Shown piece by piece: positions 29,773 to 38,101 of a stretch of 64,000 nucleotides of DNA; the stretch's first letter is position 1; every line of letters starts with the position of its first letter. The position numbers and the translations under genes are program-made. The stretch spans positions 1 through 64,000 of the forward strand of contig JAWKVC010000003.1 of assembly GCA_041398245.1 (NCBI GenBank), given 5' to 3'. The notes under the pieces are model-generated. The model ran no database searches. It saw only the letters and a list, made by a program, of their open reading frames with translations, and was not told the DNA's origin. The stretch comes from UBA7672 sp041398245 (lineage in GTDB: Bacteria; Pseudomonadota; Alphaproteobacteria; Caulobacterales; Hyphomonadaceae).

Positions 29773-30207
29773 TCAGGTTCGCGTCGGGCAGCGCACCAGC
29801 TCGACAGAGCGCTGGTCGTTGAAGGTCACGCGCATCTGCGACATGTTTGGCTGGATGCGGAAGAACAGGAAGTCCCGGCTTTCGCGCCCATCGGAAACGC
29901 AACGTGCGCTGGCCGACCAGCCCTGACCTTCGTCTGTCGTCGATTGAAGCATGGGGTCGAAGATGCAGAAGCGCTGGCGCTTCATGCCCAGCCGCCGCGT
30001 CTCGATCGTCCAGATCTCGCGGGTATTGGCGCAGAGTTCGGTCTCGGACGCCCATTCGCCGGCATAGGCCGGATCGCTGCCGGCGCGGAACGTGTTGGGA
30101 TCGACGGGCAGCTCGGCCGCCGGCTCGTTTTCGCCATCGGCCGGCGCCTCGCACGCAGCGGCAAGCAGCGCGAGCGCGGCCATTGCTATGCCAAGGCGGT
30201 TACGCAC
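29773..30207 (-). CDS. Small lipoprotein
   Basis: 144 residues. Lipoprotein signal MRNRLGIAMAALALLAAAC with Cys 19 as the lipid-modified residue, then an acidic linker and a compact beta-rich domain with Cys residues in ELCANTREIW, RFCIFDP, ARCVSDG and VRCPT, likely forming two disulphides. Periplasmic-side lipoprotein of unknown function. It precedes the membrane-protein gene on the same strand (47 bp gap), so the two may be co-transcribed. Confidence 0.65.
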   Translation of the reverse strand: MRNRLGIAMAALALLAAACEAPADGENEPAAELPVDPNTFRAGSDPAYAGEWASETELCANTREIWTIETRRLGMKRQRFCIFDPMLQSTTDEGQGWSASARCVSDGRESRDFLFFRIQPNMSQMRVTFNDQRSVELVRCPTRT

Positions 30208-30369
30208 GTCCGGAACTCCTCAACCTCAGGGCAGTAAGCGCCCAAGTTTGGCGGCGAGCGCAAGGGGGCGAGGCAGCATTCCTGAATTTTTTGCGGTGAT
30301 CGGGTGGCCGGGGGCCTTGCCCAGACGCTATTTCGCGGGAAGGGCGATTGAACAGCGGGGCCCGCAGAC

Positions 30370-30630
30370 ATGAAAATTACGAAAGACGATGTCGCCGCCG
30401 TCCGCGCCATCCTGCTGCACGACTGGGACCCGATCGGCTTTCGCGTCCCGGATGACGAATACGACAGCTATCTCTGGCCTGTGCTGAGGATGTTGCAGGA
30501 CGGTGCGCCGCGTGAGGTCATCGAGGACTATCTCCGCACCACCGCAAGCGACACGATCGGCTGCCCTGTGCCGGAAGCGCGCCTGTCCCTCGTCGTCGAC
30601 AAATTGCTGGCGCTGGGGCTCGCTCGCTAG
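30370..30630 (+). CDS. Small hypothetical protein (DUF1871-like)
   Basis: 86 residues. MKITKDDVAAVRAILLHDWD then PIGFRVPDDEYDSYLWPVLR is reminiscent of the small helical DUF1871-type proteins (WDPIG...PDDEYD). No signal or membrane segment. It stands alone between two minus-strand genes. Its stop overlaps that of yceI in a CTAG. The assignment is weak, but the coding character is convincing. Confidence 0.6.
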   Translation: MKITKDDVAAVRAILLHDWDPIGFRVPDDEYDSYLWPVLRMLQDGAPREVIEDYLRTTASDTIGCPVPEARLSLVVDKLLALGLAR

Positions 30631-31328
30631 TCCGGCGCTCTCGGCGGTCCCGTGAACTCGACCTCGATATCGAATGCGACTTCGTCGAACACGCCCATGG
30701 TCGATCCTGGACCCGGGATGCCCAGCGTGATGCCGAAGTCCGAACGCTTGATCACGCCATTTGCGGAAAAGCCGATCCGGGCGTTCGGATCCTGCGGGTG
30801 GCCTTCATAGCCGCCATTGAAGGTCGCCTTGAATGTAACGGGTTTGGTGACGCCCTTCAGCGTGAAGTCTCCGTGTATGTCCGCCGTGGCCGGGCCTGTC
30901 TGCTCGACGCTTGTGGACTGGAAGGTCGCTTGCGGCGTGATGTTGGCGCCGAGCCAATTCTCACCCAGAAGGTCCGCGACAAAGCCGTCCGGCGGCGTCG
31001 GAACGCTCAGCGAGGACAGGTTGATGGTCGCCGACACCGTGGCGGTTTCCGGGTTGGCTGGATCAAGTTGCAGTTCAGCGTCAAACTTCCGGAAGCTTCC
31101 CGTGTAGAACGAGAAGCCGAGATGATTGACCCTGAACGTCACACTGGCGTGCGAGGGATCGAGCTTGTACGCGCCGGCGGGAAGTTTCGAAACATCCGGA
31201 GCCACCGGAGCAGGCGCCGCTACGGGGGGCGACATCAGGGAACAGGTCCGGCGCTTGCTCGCCCGGCGTGCAGGCGTTGAAGCGCCAGCAGCAGGGTCGC
31301 GGCAAACTGTGGTTTGCAGGGACTTCAT
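30627..31328 (-). CDS. YceI-like lipoprotein, scrambled N-terminus
   Basis: The YceI lipocalin-like domain is clear from about residue 53: AYKLDPSHASVTFRVNHLGF, SFYTGSFRKFDAELQLDP, GENWLGANITPQATFQS, GDFTLKGVTKPVTFKATFNG and RIGFSANGVIKRSDFGI. These bind isoprenoid-type lipids in the periplasm. As read, the first 32 residues are not a signal peptide. Reading three frames in turn gives MKSLQT, FAATLLLAL, NACTPGEQAPDLFPDVAP and then PVAAPAP, i.e. a perfect lipoprotein signal with lipobox ALNAC. Three separate +1 insertions (about 31308, 31284 and 31237) that cancel each other explain this. The frame stays open, so automated calls would miss the error. Confidence 0.8.
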   Translation of the reverse strand: MKSLQTTVCRDPAAGASTPARRASKRRTCSLMSPPVAAPAPVAPDVSKLPAGAYKLDPSHASVTFRVNHLGFSFYTGSFRKFDAELQLDPANPETATVSATINLSSLSVPTPPDGFVADLLGENWLGANITPQATFQSTSVEQTGPATADIHGDFTLKGVTKPVTFKATFNGGYEGHPQDPNARIGFSANGVIKRSDFGITLGIPGPGSTMGVFDEVAFDIEVEFTGPPRAPD

Positions 31329-31509
31329 GTCGGGTCTCCGGTTTCGCGGTGCGTGGTCGTCTCATGACGAGAGGACGCACAGCCCTGTCGGTTCCGACAA
31401 TTCATCAAAATCTCCCCCGGCCTAAGGCCGGGCGGGTGCTGCGGACAGTCGAGAGATCAGGCCGCCGCGCCGCCGCGGCGTTGGACCCGGCAGACCGATG
31501 ACCTGCAGC

Positions 31510-31854
31510 TCATGCGAGGATGAACACGACCGCCGCCTGCGCACAGACAAACACCTGTCCCGGCAATGTCGGCGCGAAACTCGATCCAAAGGCGACATAG
31601 AGGCTTGCTGCAACCCAGACGAAGTTGAGCCCGATGACGACCGGGACAAGCGCGGTGGCGTTGGAGCGGAGTATCCACGCGAGCAATGCGACAAACGGGA
31701 TCAGCGCGAGTCCGGACCAGAACAACAGGGCCGATGACAGGCCCAGAAGATCATGCGTGACGTCCGCCCCGGCGATCAGGGCAAGACCCGCGACAACGCC
31801 GGTAACGGCGTCCACAACAATGACATTGCGGAGGAAGGGGGAAAGGGTCGTCAT
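31510..31854 (-). CDS. Four-helix membrane protein, 3' frameshift
   Basis: 114 residues from ATG 31854 (AGGAG 7 bp upstream), MTTLSPFLRNVIVVDAVTGV. Four membrane helices: VVDAVTGVVAGLALIAGADV, LLFWSGLALIPFVALLAWIL, LVPVVIGLNFVWVAASLYVA and VFVCAQAAVVFILA. The frame ends at a TGA inside GCATGAGCTGCAG. Removing one base continues as ELQVIGLPG, the E-L-x-x-x-G-L ending I expect for this kind of protein, to a stop near 31422. Likely a one-base insertion. It is divergent from an XRE-MmyB regulator, which may control it. Confidence 0.6.
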   Translation of the reverse strand: MTTLSPFLRNVIVVDAVTGVVAGLALIAGADVTHDLLGLSSALLFWSGLALIPFVALLAWILRSNATALVPVVIGLNFVWVAASLYVAFGSSFAPTLPGQVFVCAQAAVVFILA

Positions 31855-31966
31855 CTTGGGCTCCTGCATTGGCGTTCGATGACGCCAACATCGCCGGACC
31901 CTGAATGGCTGGCGATTACGCCGGAGGTAATGGAAGCGAAGACCGGCAGCGGTTATCCATGGCGAC

Positions 31967-32776
31967 ATGGCACAGCAGATTGTCTCGAGCCCGCCGCAGC
32001 GTGTGGGCGACCTCATCCGCGACTGGCGCACACGGCGGCGCATGAGCCAGCTGGACCTCGCGCTGGAAGCGGGCATCTCGCAAAGGCATCTGAGCTTTGT
32101 CGAGAGCGGCCGCGCATCGCCCTCGCGCGACATGGTCGAGATGCTGTGCGAGCATCTTGAGTTGCCGCTGCGCGAGCGGAATGTCGTGCTGCTCTCCGCA
32201 GGCTTTGCGCCAGCCTACAGCGAACGGAAGCTGAGCGATCCATCCATGGCTGCAGCACGCGCCGCAGTCGAGCGCGTGCTCAAGGGCCACGAACCCAATC
32301 CGGCTCTGGCGGTCGATCGCTGGTGGAATCTGGTGATGTCCAATGCGGCCGTTGCGCCACTGCTTGGGCTTGTGGAGGACAAGTCGCTTCTGGAAGGCGC
32401 GCCAAACGTGCTGCGGCTGTCGCTGCATCCGGGCGGGCTCGCCCGGAACATCGTCAATCTCGGCCAATGGAAAGCGCATACGCTCTGGCGGCTCGGCCAG
32501 CAGATCCATGCAACACACGATCCCAGGCTCATCGCGCTGGAGCAGGAGCTTTCCGCCTATCCGGCGCCGCCCGCGCCGAAACGCGAGCGCAACGAAGCCG
32601 ACGCCATCGCGCTCACCTTCGAGCTGAAGGTCGGCGAGCACATCCTGTCCTTCATCACGACAACGACGATCTTCGGTACGCCGGCGGATGTGACGCTTGC
32701 AGAGCTTGCCGTCGAAGCGTTCTTCCCCGCCAATCCGCAGACTGCGGCGATCGTGCTGGCAATGACGGCGGGCTGA
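31967..32776 (+). CDS. XRE regulator with MmyB-like sensor domain
   Basis: 269 residues. N-terminal XRE helix-turn-helix (GDLIRDWRTRRRMSQLDLAL, GISQRHLSFVESGRASPSRD) and a C-terminal MmyB-like ligand domain: LAVDRWWNLVMSNAAVAPLL, NVLRLSLHPGGLARNIVNLG and VGEHILSFITTTTIFGTPAD. Such regulators commonly sit beside, and control, a single oxidoreductase or membrane gene. The divergent membrane protein at 31854 is the obvious candidate. Intact, ATG start. Confidence 0.88.
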   Translation: MAQQIVSSPPQRVGDLIRDWRTRRRMSQLDLALEAGISQRHLSFVESGRASPSRDMVEMLCEHLELPLRERNVVLLSAGFAPAYSERKLSDPSMAAARAAVERVLKGHEPNPALAVDRWWNLVMSNAAVAPLLGLVEDKSLLEGAPNVLRLSLHPGGLARNIVNLGQWKAHTLWRLGQQIHATHDPRLIALEQELSAYPAPPAPKRERNEADAIALTFELKVGEHILSFITTTTIFGTPADVTLAELAVEAFFPANPQTAAIVLAMTAG

Positions 32777-32780
32777 GGAT

Positions 32781-33398
32781 CTACTGGCTCGCCCACAGGA
32801 TGCGGGCCATCCAGGCCAGGCTGTTCCTCGCCAGCTCGCGCGGCGGATAGGCCGGGTTCAGCGACAGCAGTTCAACCGTGCGCTCCGTCTGGCGGCCAAG
32901 CACTTTGGCCAGCACCTCGCCCTCCCGCGTGCGGGCGACCACCCGGTCGCCGCGCCGCACCTGAACGCCGGGCGAAACCACGATGCGGTCGCCATGGCGA
33001 TAGACCGGCTCCATCGAGTCGCCGGTGATCTCCAGCGCATAGACCGTCTCATTGCCCAGGCCGGGAAAGCGGACTTCCTCCCAGCCATCGCCGACGGGAA
33101 AGCCGGCATCGTCGAAATAGCCGTCATTGCCCGCCTTGGCGAAACCGAGCAGGGGGGCGGAGTGGCCCTGCCGCCCCTCGGCCAGCGCCGCGAAGTCCTC
33201 CAGCGAAGCCCCGACAGCGCCGAGCGCCTTGATCAGGCTTTCGGTCGATAGCCAGCGCGGAGACCCATCGGCGGCGACGCGCTTGGACTTGTTGAAGGCG
33301 GTCGGGTCCAGTCCGGCCCGCCGGGCCAGTCCGGACGGCGAAAGACCGTGCCGTTCGGCCAGCTGGTCCACGGCTTTCCACAATTCGGTATGGCGCAC
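32781..33398 (-). CDS. S24-family (LexA/CI-like) repressor
   Basis: 205 residues. N-terminal helix-turn-helix (LAERHGLSPSGLARRAGLDP, TAFNKSKRV) and a C-terminal S24 peptidase-like domain with ITGDSMEPVYRHGDRIVVSP (catalytic-type Ser) and GEVLAKVLG (partner Lys). No clear Ala-Gly cleavage site stands out between the domains, so self-cleavage is uncertain. GTG start with AGGAAGGG 8 bp upstream. Tandem AAAGTCCTA repeats just upstream suggest autoregulation. This is a chromosomal S24 regulator common in alphaproteobacteria rather than a prophage repressor; no phage genes are nearby. Confidence 0.85.
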   Translation of the reverse strand: MRHTELWKAVDQLAERHGLSPSGLARRAGLDPTAFNKSKRVAADGSPRWLSTESLIKALGAVGASLEDFAALAEGRQGHSAPLLGFAKAGNDGYFDDAGFPVGDGWEEVRFPGLGNETVYALEITGDSMEPVYRHGDRIVVSPGVQVRRGDRVVARTREGEVLAKVLGRQTERTVELLSLNPAYPPRELARNSLAWMARILWASQ

Positions 33399-33412
33399 GG
33401 GTTGGCCCTTCC

Positions 33413-33441
33413 TAGGACTTTCCGCCTATTTATAGGACTTT
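33413..33441. promoter_or_regulatory. Tandem operator upstream of S24 repressor
   Basis: Two exact copies of TAGGACTTT (33413-33421 and 33433-33441) start 20 bp apart, i.e. two helical turns, on the same face of the DNA. The palindrome CCTATTTATAGG between and over the second copy contains TATAAAT on the minus strand, a good -10 element for the repressor gene that starts at 33398. The arrangement fits autorepression by a dimer pair. Confidence 0.5.
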
Positions 33442-33622
33442 ATTCCCACAAGCAATCGGGGTCATGGCCGCTTCCCAGGCCAGTGGACAGGCATTTCTGG
33501 GGGATTCCGGCTGTCCGGAGCCAGCGGCATCTCAGAATCGTTGAACGGCCGGGCCAAGTATCGCAGAAGGATGGCCGCCGGGTCCCCGGGCAGAACACAC
33601 GGCCGGCCGGGCCGCGGAGTCG

Positions 33623-34927
33623 ATGGAACTTCTGATCCTTGTATTGCTGATCCTGCTCAACGGCGTGTTCGCGCTGTCGGAGATGGCGATCGTTTCCTCC
33701 CGCAAGCCGCGTCTCAAGGCGATGGCGGACAAGGGCAATAGCGGGGCGAAGACGGCGCTCAGGCTTCTGGAAGATCCCTCCCGGATGCTGTCGACAGTCC
33801 AGATCGGCATCACTGGCATCGGGGTTATCGCCGGCGCCTATGGCGCGACCTCGCTCGCGGACGATCTTACTCCCTGGCTCGCCAGCCTTAACGCTGCGCT
33901 CGTGCCTCATGCGCCAGTCATCGCCTTTACGCTGGTTATATTCTTCACGACCTTCCTGCAGCTGGTGCTCGGCGAATTGATCCCCAAACGGATCGCGCTC
34001 GCCGCGCCGGAGTCGCTGGCCGCGGCGATGGCGCCGATGATGGCGGCTCTGGCCGTCGTCACCTCGCCTCTGGTCTGGGTGCTGCGGGCGTCGACCGAAG
34101 GCGTCATCGTCCTGCTGGGCCTCCACCGCACGCGGCAGGAAGATGTCACCGAGGAAGAGCTTCAGTCCTTGATCGCCGAGGGCGAGAAAGCCGGCGTCAT
34201 CGAAGAAGAAGAGCGCGAGATGATCCAGAGCGTCATGCGCCTGGGCGATCGCTCCGTCAGAACAATCCTGACCCCCCGCACGGAGATGGTGTGGCTCGAC
34301 CCCTCCATGACACGTGAGGAAATCCTCAAGGAGATCGTCGACAGCGGCCATTCGCGCTTCCCGGTCGCGCAGGGCAATGCCGACCAGATCATCGGCGTCG
34401 TTCAGACCAAGGAGCTGTTTGCCCACCTGGCGACCAGCGGCGCGATCGATCTTGCCGCCGTGATGCACAAGCCCGTCTTCGTGCCGGAAACAGCGCCTGT
34501 GCTGAACCTGCTGGAATCGATGCGTGGCAATCCCGTGCGTATGGTCATCGTCGCGGACGAATACGGCGCGGTGCTGGGTCTTGTGACGGCGGCGGACCTG
34601 CTGGAGGCCATCGCCGGCGATGCGGCGCTCGGCGAGGACGAGGCCGTGGCGCCCCCGATCCTGCGCGATGACGGCACGTGGCTTGTCGATGGTATGACTC
34701 CCGTCGACGAATTCGAGGAACTCGTCGGCGTGCGCGGTCTCGACGAGGACGAGGGCTATTCCACTGTTGGCGGGCTGGTGATGCACCTGCTGCGCGAACT
34801 GCCCAAGGAAGGCGACAAGGCCGAGCGCCTGCCGCTGACCTTCGAGGTCATGGATATGGATGGCCGCCGCATCGACAAGGTGCTGGTGCGCAAGCTTGAG
34901 CCGGTGGACGACGATCCGTCCGGCTAG
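33623..34927 (+). CDS. CNNM/CorC-type hemolysin-family protein
   Basis: 434 residues. DUF21/CNNM membrane domain with four segments (LLILVLLILLNGVFALSEMA, IGITGIGVIAGAYGATSLAD, IAFTLVIFFTTFLQLVLGEL, ...), a CBS pair (SVRTILTPRTEMVWLDPSMT; MVIVADEYGAVLGLVTAADL) and a C-terminal CorC_HlyC transporter-associated domain (DGTWLVDGMTPVDEFEELVG). These proteins are linked to Mg2+/Co2+ homeostasis. Intact. ATG start. Convergent with the ATP-grasp gene; the stops share a CTAG. Confidence 0.92.
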   Translation: MELLILVLLILLNGVFALSEMAIVSSRKPRLKAMADKGNSGAKTALRLLEDPSRMLSTVQIGITGIGVIAGAYGATSLADDLTPWLASLNAALVPHAPVIAFTLVIFFTTFLQLVLGELIPKRIALAAPESLAAAMAPMMAALAVVTSPLVWVLRASTEGVIVLLGLHRTRQEDVTEEELQSLIAEGEKAGVIEEEEREMIQSVMRLGDRSVRTILTPRTEMVWLDPSMTREEILKEIVDSGHSRFPVAQGNADQIIGVVQTKELFAHLATSGAIDLAAVMHKPVFVPETAPVLNLLESMRGNPVRMVIVADEYGAVLGLVTAADLLEAIAGDAALGEDEAVAPPILRDDGTWLVDGMTPVDEFEELVGVRGLDEDEGYSTVGGLVMHLLRELPKEGDKAERLPLTFEVMDMDGRRIDKVLVRKLEPVDDDPSG

Positions 34928-35946
34928 ACCTCGACGCCAGCCCGCTTGAGACCCAGCGCCACGATCCTGTTCAGCAGCTCGGCGTAGCTGACGCCGGCAT
35001 GAAGCGCGGCCTGTGCGTATTCCTGGCTGGAGGCGATCTCGGGATTGGGGTTGGCCTCGATGAAGTACGGCACATTGTCTTTCGACAGGCGGAAGTCGAT
35101 GCGGCAATAGCCGTCGAGTTCCAGCGTATGGCAGATGCGCTTGGCCAGCGTGCGGATCTTGGTCACGACATTCGGCGGCAGGTCTTCGGCCGGCCCCTGC
35201 AGGATGCCGCGCTTCTCCTGATAAATCGGGTCGTGCTTCACCTTCTCGGTCGCAATGGCGTGCGCGCCGTCGGCCAGGTTCGAGAAGCTCAGCTCCCACA
35301 CGGGCAGAACCTGCAGCCGCTCATTGCCGAGCACGCCGACATAGATCTCGCGGCCTTCGATGAACTGTTCGGCGATGGCGGGGGTGTTTAGCCGCTTGTG
35401 AATGAAGCTTACACGCTCGGCCAGCTTCTCGTCCGTGTCCACGATCGAAGCTTGCGAAATGCCAAGCGAGGCGTCTTCCCACAGGCTCTTCACGATCAGC
35501 GGGAATTTCAGGCGGCCGGGGCGACGCACCTTCTTGCCGATCGGGAACACCGCAAAGGCCGGCGCCGGCACGCGATGATACTTCAGCAGCTTCTTGGAAA
35601 GGTCCTTGCCGCGCGCCAGCATCATGCCGCGCGGGCTGCATCCCGTGTACGGCACGCGCAGGAGTTCAAGCAAGCCCGCGACGTTCTGGGCGTAAAGAGA
35701 CTCGCCGTGGAATTCTTCCAGCAGGTTGAAGACGATGTCCGGTTTCCATTCCTCGACAGCGTCGCGAATGGGCGTCAGCTCGCTCTGCACGCCGATGATG
35801 CGGACCTCGTGTCCGCTTTTGCGCAGCGTCGAGATGACGTCGAACTCCGTCTTCCAGACATAGGCCTCTTTTTCTGAAAATCCCTCCGCGTTTTCGGGAG
35901 GGACCAGATCAGGATGGGCAAGTGCGAGAATGCGAAGCGGCGTCAT
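34924..35946 (-). CDS. ATP-grasp ligase, D-Ala-D-Ala ligase-like
   Basis: 340 residues from ATG 35946, whose ATGA overlaps the stop of the peptidase gene upstream. It has the COG1181-type ATP-grasp fold: N-terminal Rossmann-like part (DIVFNLLEEFHGESLYAQNV, PYTGCSPRGMMLARGKDLSK), ATP-binding core (KFPLIVKSLWEDASLGISQA, IAEQFIEGREIYVGVLG) and Mg-binding YFIEANPNPEIASSQEYAQA. It differs from true Ddl: no ddl-type context (mur genes), and a longer insert with KHDPIYQEKRGILQGPAEDL. It presumably joins a carboxylate to an amine; the substrate is unknown. The coupling to a zinc peptidase suggests a make-and-trim peptide pathway. Confidence 0.8.
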   Translation of the reverse strand: MTPLRILALAHPDLVPPENAEGFSEKEAYVWKTEFDVISTLRKSGHEVRIIGVQSELTPIRDAVEEWKPDIVFNLLEEFHGESLYAQNVAGLLELLRVPYTGCSPRGMMLARGKDLSKKLLKYHRVPAPAFAVFPIGKKVRRPGRLKFPLIVKSLWEDASLGISQASIVDTDEKLAERVSFIHKRLNTPAIAEQFIEGREIYVGVLGNERLQVLPVWELSFSNLADGAHAIATEKVKHDPIYQEKRGILQGPAEDLPPNVVTKIRTLAKRICHTLELDGYCRIDFRLSKDNVPYFIEANPNPEIASSQEYAQAALHAGVSYAELLNRIVALGLKRAGVEV

Positions 35947-36974
35947 ACCGCGAACCATTGGCGGCGCGAGGCGTGAAGCTGGTGCGCAACCTTGTTGTTG
36001 ATCAGGCGGACCATGGCGCGCCTTAGCTCATACTCGCGGCCATAGGCCCGCAGTTTCAGCGCGCGGGCGCGGCTGATCAGCTGATCGATCGTGTTGTCCA
36101 GGGCGATCTGGTAGGCGCCCGAAATGCGCCAGGCGGACTCGCGGATCGCCACGCGGTTGCGGCGCAGGAAGGCCGAGGCGGGCGGACGATGCGAATGCCG
36201 CGGGTCGCTGGAGAAGATGCGCAGCAGGTCCCGATCGTAACGCGTGTCGGTGTCCACCGTGTACCAGGCCAGCTTCTGGTCGTAGTGATCCGCCAGCGTG
36301 CGGTTGAGGCGGCCGACCGGGTCGACTTCCATGCGGCGCGTAAGTCCGGCGCGCGCGCCAGCGATTTCCGTCATCAGGCTGTCGACATATTCCAGCTTGG
36401 CGAGGGCGCCCGGCCATTCCGCATACTTCCGGCGCCAGCTGGCCCGGGGCGTCAGCCACACCGCGAAGGTCTCGGCGAAATCCTCGTCCGGGTGGCTCTG
36501 CGCGTACCAGCGCGGCAGGTGATGGACGAAGTTCCGGCTGTTGGGGTTGGGCCGGTAGCTCTCCGGATAGGGCGTCGAGGAGCGGCCGAACATGTCCTGC
36601 CATTTGCGCCGGCGGTGCAGGGCGTAGGCGTGCTGGACAATGTGGCCGGCTTCGTGCCGCAGGATCTGCATGCACTCGCGGCGCGTGCCGCCCTCCACAT
36701 CCTTGAACATCTTGCGCTCAAGCCGGGCGAGGCGCGGATGGGCCAGATAGAAGGGAATGGCGATCCCCGGCGTGGTATCCGGGCTGAACCACTCGTCAGA
36801 AATCCACGCGTGAGCCTGCACCAGCCCCCGGCGGCCAAGCTCGCCGTTCAGGCTCTGCATACAGCTCTGCAGCCAGGTGCCCTCGATCGCGACGTCGAGG
36901 TCCTTGAGCCGCATCTGCAGCAGCTCATCGTCCGGCAGGTAAGACCACCAGGGCTGACGGGCCTTCGTTCGCAT
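35943..36974 (-). CDS. Putative zinc metallopeptidase (Peptidase_Mx-like)
   Basis: About 343 residues. It matches the putative zinc-binding metallopeptidase family (PF15887 type): WSYLPDDELLQMRLKDLDVA, IEGTWLQSCMQSLNGEL, AWISDEWFSPDTTPGIAIPF, the zinc motif LRHEAGHIVQHAYAL (HExxH variant HEAGH), YPESYRPNPNSRNFVHHLPR and WYAQSHPDEDFAETFAVWLT, which supplies the third ligand region. No signal peptide, so cytosolic. I favour ATG 36974; ATG 37004 with GGGGAG upstream is the alternative. Its stop overlaps the ATP-grasp start by 4 bp. Substrate unknown. Confidence 0.8.
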   Translation of the reverse strand: MRTKARQPWWSYLPDDELLQMRLKDLDVAIEGTWLQSCMQSLNGELGRRGLVQAHAWISDEWFSPDTTPGIAIPFYLAHPRLARLERKMFKDVEGGTRRECMQILRHEAGHIVQHAYALHRRRKWQDMFGRSSTPYPESYRPNPNSRNFVHHLPRWYAQSHPDEDFAETFAVWLTPRASWRRKYAEWPGALAKLEYVDSLMTEIAGARAGLTRRMEVDPVGRLNRTLADHYDQKLAWYTVDTDTRYDRDLLRIFSSDPRHSHRPPASAFLRRNRVAIRESAWRISGAYQIALDNTIDQLISRARALKLRAYGREYELRRAMVRLINNKVAHQLHASRRQWFAV

Positions 36975-37183
36975 CGACCAGAGCGTACCACCGGAATCCC
37001 CCATTTTCAGGCGGCTCCCCACAGGCGACGGGCAGTCTGGCGACATATGCCGGAGTGCTGGCTGGTCACTGAAAAAACCTCACCCTGAGATGTCTCGGGC
37101 GGAACACTTTCTAAAGCATAAATCTCGCCAACCGCATGGGGGAAAATCAGGGGTGCGGCAGAGATTTTTCAGTTCGCGCAAAT

Positions 37184-38101
37184 CTAAACCGGATCGTAGG
37201 GAAATACGTCCGCCGAAGCATCCAGGGCGAAGAAATCCGGAGCCATGGCCGGCAGGCAGGTGTCCAGGATCTTGTCGGGGTTCCAGCCGGTCAGGTCGGC
37301 CATCGAGCGGATCGGCCGGGGCTGGTCGAACAGCACGATTTCGTTGCCACGGACGCCGAAAATCTGGCTGGTCACATGCTTTGCCCGGTCCGCGCAGAGG
37401 GCCGCCGCCAGCTGCGCCACCTGGTCGGCCCGCATGGCGGCCTTCATCCGGCCCACCCGCTGGGCGCTGGCCTCGTCCTTGACCGGGATGGACTCGATCA
37501 TCCGCGTCCAGGCGAAGGGGGCGATCACGTTGGAGCGGACATTGTTGCGGGCGCCCTCCATGGCGAGGATCCGGGAGAGGCCCACAATCCCCATCTTGGC
37601 GGCGGCGTAGTTCGCCTGCCCGATATTGCCGATCAGGCCCGAGGTGGACGTGAACAGGACATAGGCCCCGTCCTTCTGCTCCCGGAACAGCTCGATCGAG
37701 GCCCGGGCCACGTTGAACGATCCGCGCAGGTGGACCTGGATCACCCGGTCCCAGTCCTCCTCGGTCATCTTGTGGAACATCGTGTCCCGCAGGATGCCGG
37801 CCGGGTTCACGATGGCGTGCAGCCCGCCGAACGTGTCCCGGGCCTGTTCGACCATGCGCTGGACCGCCTTCAGGTCGGCGACGCTTTCGGAGTTCGAGGC
37901 GGCCTCGCCGCCGGCCGCCCGGATCGCCTGCGCCACCTGCTCGGCGGGGCCGGCCGAGCCCTCGTCGCCGCCCGTCAGGCCGCCGCCGAGATCGTTGACG
38001 ACCACCTTGGCGCCCTCCCGCGCGAGAAGAAGGGCGGTCTCCTTGCCAATGCCGTTGCCGCCGCCGGTGATGAGAACGACCTTGCCGTCGAGCACGCCCA
38101 T
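37184..38101 (-). CDS. SDR oxidoreductase (MFE-2-like)
   Basis: 305 residues. NAD-binding ITGGGNGIGKETALLLAREG, the VVVNDLGGGLTGGDEGS stretch typical of the dehydrogenase domain of multifunctional beta-oxidation enzymes, IVNPAGILRDTMFHKMTEED, catalytic STSGLIGNIGQANYAAAKMG (Ser, YxxxK). The C-terminal 70 residues (FGVRGNEIVLFDQPRPIRSM onward) are an extension found in acyl-CoA dehydrogenase-type SDRs. Probably 3-hydroxyacyl-CoA or related lipid dehydrogenase. AGGAGGAAGTC precedes the ATG. Stand-alone gene. Confidence 0.82.
   Translation of the reverse strand: MGVLDGKVVLITGGGNGIGKETALLLAREGAKVVVNDLGGGLTGGDEGSAGPAEQVAQAIRAAGGEAASNSESVADLKAVQRMVEQARDTFGGLHAIVNPAGILRDTMFHKMTEEDWDRVIQVHLRGSFNVARASIELFREQKDGAYVLFTSTSGLIGNIGQANYAAAKMGIVGLSRILAMEGARNNVRSNVIAPFAWTRMIESIPVKDEASAQRVGRMKAAMRADQVAQLAAALCADRAKHVTSQIFGVRGNEIVLFDQPRPIRSMADLTGWNPDKILDTCLPAMAPDFFALDASADVFPYDPV

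Noticed and set aside
32781..33398. S24 repressor as evidence of a prophage
   Set aside because: No integrase, structural or lysis genes nearby; similar S24 regulators are chromosomal in alphaproteobacteria.
33440..35299. 619-codon minus-strand open frame opposite the CNNM gene
   Set aside because: Gln/His/Arg-rich shadow of the CNNM/CorC gene and the ATP-grasp gene.
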